DNA from: Eublepharis macularius | Lineage: Eukaryota; Chordata; Lepidosauria; Squamata; Eublepharidae | Assembly: GCF_028583425.1 (NCBI RefSeq) | Contig: NC_072801.1 | Location: 9,134,001 to 9,198,000, forward strand | DNA: 64,000 nucleotides | Direction of reading: 5' to 3' | Part shown: piece by piece, positions 61,847 through 64,000 of the stretch | How the letters are laid out: each line of letters opens with the position of its first letter | Numbering within the stretch: the stretch's first letter is position 1 | Position numbers and translations under genes: made by a program | Notes under the pieces: model-generated | Told to the model about the DNA's origin: nothing | Seen by the model: the letters and a program-made list of their open reading frames with translations, nothing else | Databases searched by the model: none

Positions 61847-63846
61847 TTTTTAAAACATTTTTTATTGGATTAGAAATATTTTAATATCCATTACAATCAA
61901 TCTCCTTTAAATATTCCAATTCTAACCCCCTCCCTTTCCCCCCCTTTTGTTGACTTCCAACAGTTTTCCAACCCCTTATCTATTTTCCCCTACTCATTTC
62001 AAACTTATTGTACCTGTTAAACATATACTTTCACTCTCTTCTAAGCTTATCTATTATATCACAGTGCTATCTCTATTTCTCTTCCCGTTTAACTTAACAA
62101 CTAAATAATACATTTCTGGCATATATTCTTCAATAATCATTTTAGTAGCCTATACTCTATCTTACTCATTCTGGTCCCTTCTATGGGACAAACAATTTGT
62201 CCCTCTTTATACATAACTTTAAGTACATTATAAACATTGCATGCATTCACTATAAGTCAATCAATTTAACCCATACTCCATATATTACTCTTTGCTTCCT
62301 TCTATATATCTTATCTTCATACTATTTTGATTATCTAATTTCTCCATTATGCCACTCTGTCAAAGATAGTCACTTTAACCCATATACACATTCAGCATAG
62401 GTCAATCAATTTGACCCATATTTTGTATGCTACTATATATTTTCCCCCCCTTTCTTATATTCATTCATTTTAATTATATAAATTTTCCATGATACCATTA
62501 TCTGCCAGCAATAAAATTAATTCGTTTCTATCCCTATAGATCTTATAATAACACCACTATTACTTAATACTATATATAGTAGTCAAATAAAATAATTGCT
62601 TAGAAATTTTCAATTGACTCTCCACCCCCCGGTATAGTCACTTCTCTCTTCTTTTATTGTATTTCAGTAATTTTCAAACTGCCACAGTTCTCCTCCCACC
62701 TCCCATTTTTTCACCAAGTACTGTTTCAGCTTCTCCCAATCCGTGTTAAACTGTCCTGGATCAAGGTCTCTCAATTTTCTTGTCATTTTGTCCATCTCCG
62801 CCATGTACAGCAATTTATAAATCCAATCCTCAATAGTTGGCACTTCTTGTACTTTCCACTTCTGCGCGTACAAAAGTCTGGCCGCTGCTGTCATATAAAA
62901 TAACAATGTCCTGTATTGTGCTGGAATATCCTCCATTCCCAAGTTCAGTAGCAGGAGTTCTGGGTTCTTATTAACTTGAAATTGTAAAATTTCACTTATT
63001 ACTCTTATAATTTCTCCCCAGTACTGCCTAGCTACCTCACAAGTCCACCACATGTGATACAAAGATCCCTCATGCTTTTTACATTTCCAGCATTTGTTAG
63101 ACATATTCAGATTCCCTAGCGCAATTTTCTCTGGTGTCAAATACCAACGATAAATCATTTTATAGACATTCTCTTTAATATTGGTGCATGTCGTGATCTT
63201 CAACGTATTTTTCCACAAGTATTCCCACGCCTCCATTGTTATTTCTTTATTAAAGTTTATAGCCCACTTCACCATTTGCACTTTAACTGTCTCATCTACA
63301 GTGTACCATTTTAGCAACACCTTGTAGACCTTAGAAATTTCCTTTTTATCTTCTTGTAAAATTACTTCCTCTAATTCCGAATTCTCCATTCTTATTCCTC
63401 CCTTTGCACAGTCCGAGTTGTAAAGATCTCTAATCTGTCTATATTGGAACCAATCATAATTTAAAGACAACTCTTCTTGCGTCTTTATTCTTAATTTAGA
63501 AAGGTCTGTTCGTGTTATTTCCTTGTATGTTAAACATTGTTGTTCATTGTCAACAGTTCTCGGGTCTATTACTTCGTAAGGAACCACCCAAGAGGGAGTT
63601 CCTTCCTGTAGGTAATTTCTATACTTCTTCCAAATTGTGAAGAGGCTTCTACGAATGTAATGGTGCAAGAACATAGAGTCTGCTTTTACTTTTTCATACC
63701 ACAAATATGCATGCCATCCAAATAATTTTTGGTATCCCTCTAAGGCCAGTAATTTGTGATTTTTCAAAGTCATCCAATCTTTCAACCACACCAAGCAGAT
63801 TGCATCATAGTAAAGTCTTAGATTGGGCAGTTGCATTCCACCTCTC
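61847..63846 (-). mobile_element. L1 LINE, 5'-truncated, recent insertion
   Basis: A 2.0-kb insertion flanked by the perfect 17-bp duplication TTATTCTTGTTCTGTTT (61830-61846 and 63847-63863), with a short A-tail (T-run on the + strand) next to the left copy. The - strand frame 63836-62664 is open for 390 codons and encodes the ORF2 C-terminal end. It includes MQLPNLRLYYDAICLVWLKD, YRWYLTPEKIALGN and the zinc-knuckle-like CWKCKKHEGSLYHMWWTC. 61847-62663 is the 3' UTR. Reverse transcriptase and endonuclease are missing through 5' truncation. The open frame and perfect duplication imply youth. Confidence 0.9.
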
Positions 63847-64000
63847 TTATTCTTGTTCTGTTTGATGTTGAAAAAATTACAAAAACTTTTTCAAAAATAA
63901 TTTTTTTTTAAAAAAAAGGGAAACAATTTCTTTAGGCATCGTCAAAAGTATCATGTTTAGGGTGGACGTGGACTTCCAGAAAACTTAGCAAAGAAGAAAT

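Overview
The window is nuclear DNA from an amniote, most likely a squamate reptile. Host genes are split by GT-AG introns. The repeats include BovB/RTE, CR1, L2 and L1 LINEs, tRNA-derived SINEs of the squamate type, several Penelope-like elements (PLEs) and Helitron-like elements. No bacterial, plasmid or CRISPR feature is present. The species call is inferred from repeat content only.

Host genes. EEF2KMT (eEF2-lysine methyltransferase, FAM86 family) runs on the + strand. Seven coding exons lie between 4610 and 11737; the first coding exon was not found and probably lies left of the window. ALG1 (first mannosyltransferase of the dolichol-linked N-glycan pathway) runs on the - strand from 58825 to 38103. 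Its 13 exons, each with a consistent phase, sum to 1395 nt or 464 codons plus stop, the length I recall for the human protein. The two genes converge, as I recall for human 16p13.3. Two intact intronless olfactory receptor genes of 312 codons each, at 16365-17303 (-) and 36152-37090 (+), sit between their 3' ends. No direct functional link between the enzymes and the receptors is visible.

Layout. 1-835: GC-rich hairpin minisatellite. 1575-3141: a block holding a BovB 3' end, bracketed by a perfect 22-bp direct repeat. 3697-12260: EEF2KMT, with two solo LTRs, a MIR, a hAT-like MITE, an L2 and a Helitron-like element in its introns. 12405-15085: two different PLEs, facing opposite ways. 16172-17500: olfactory receptor 1 between PLE end fragments. 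22062-28936: a four-layer nest, in which a MITE-like element was hit by a short PLE unit, then by a head-to-head PLE dimer with a 13-bp target duplication, then by a CR1 with both ORFs open. 29152-35500: solo LTR, SINEs and unremarkable DNA. 36152-37090: olfactory receptor 2. 38011-59035: ALG1 and its CpG-rich promoter; intron 11 holds a LINE split by a solo LTR exactly at the reverse transcriptase A-D-D motif, and another PLE. 59400-63905: SINE with nested BovB, and an L1 inserted into an older L1 with a 17-bp target duplication.

The most interesting structures are the head-to-head PLE dimer, hammerhead-ribozyme-like cores in the PLE ends, Helitron-like elements carrying internal minisatellites, and a 39-nt in-frame ALG1 microexon beside a 74-nt pyrimidine tract.
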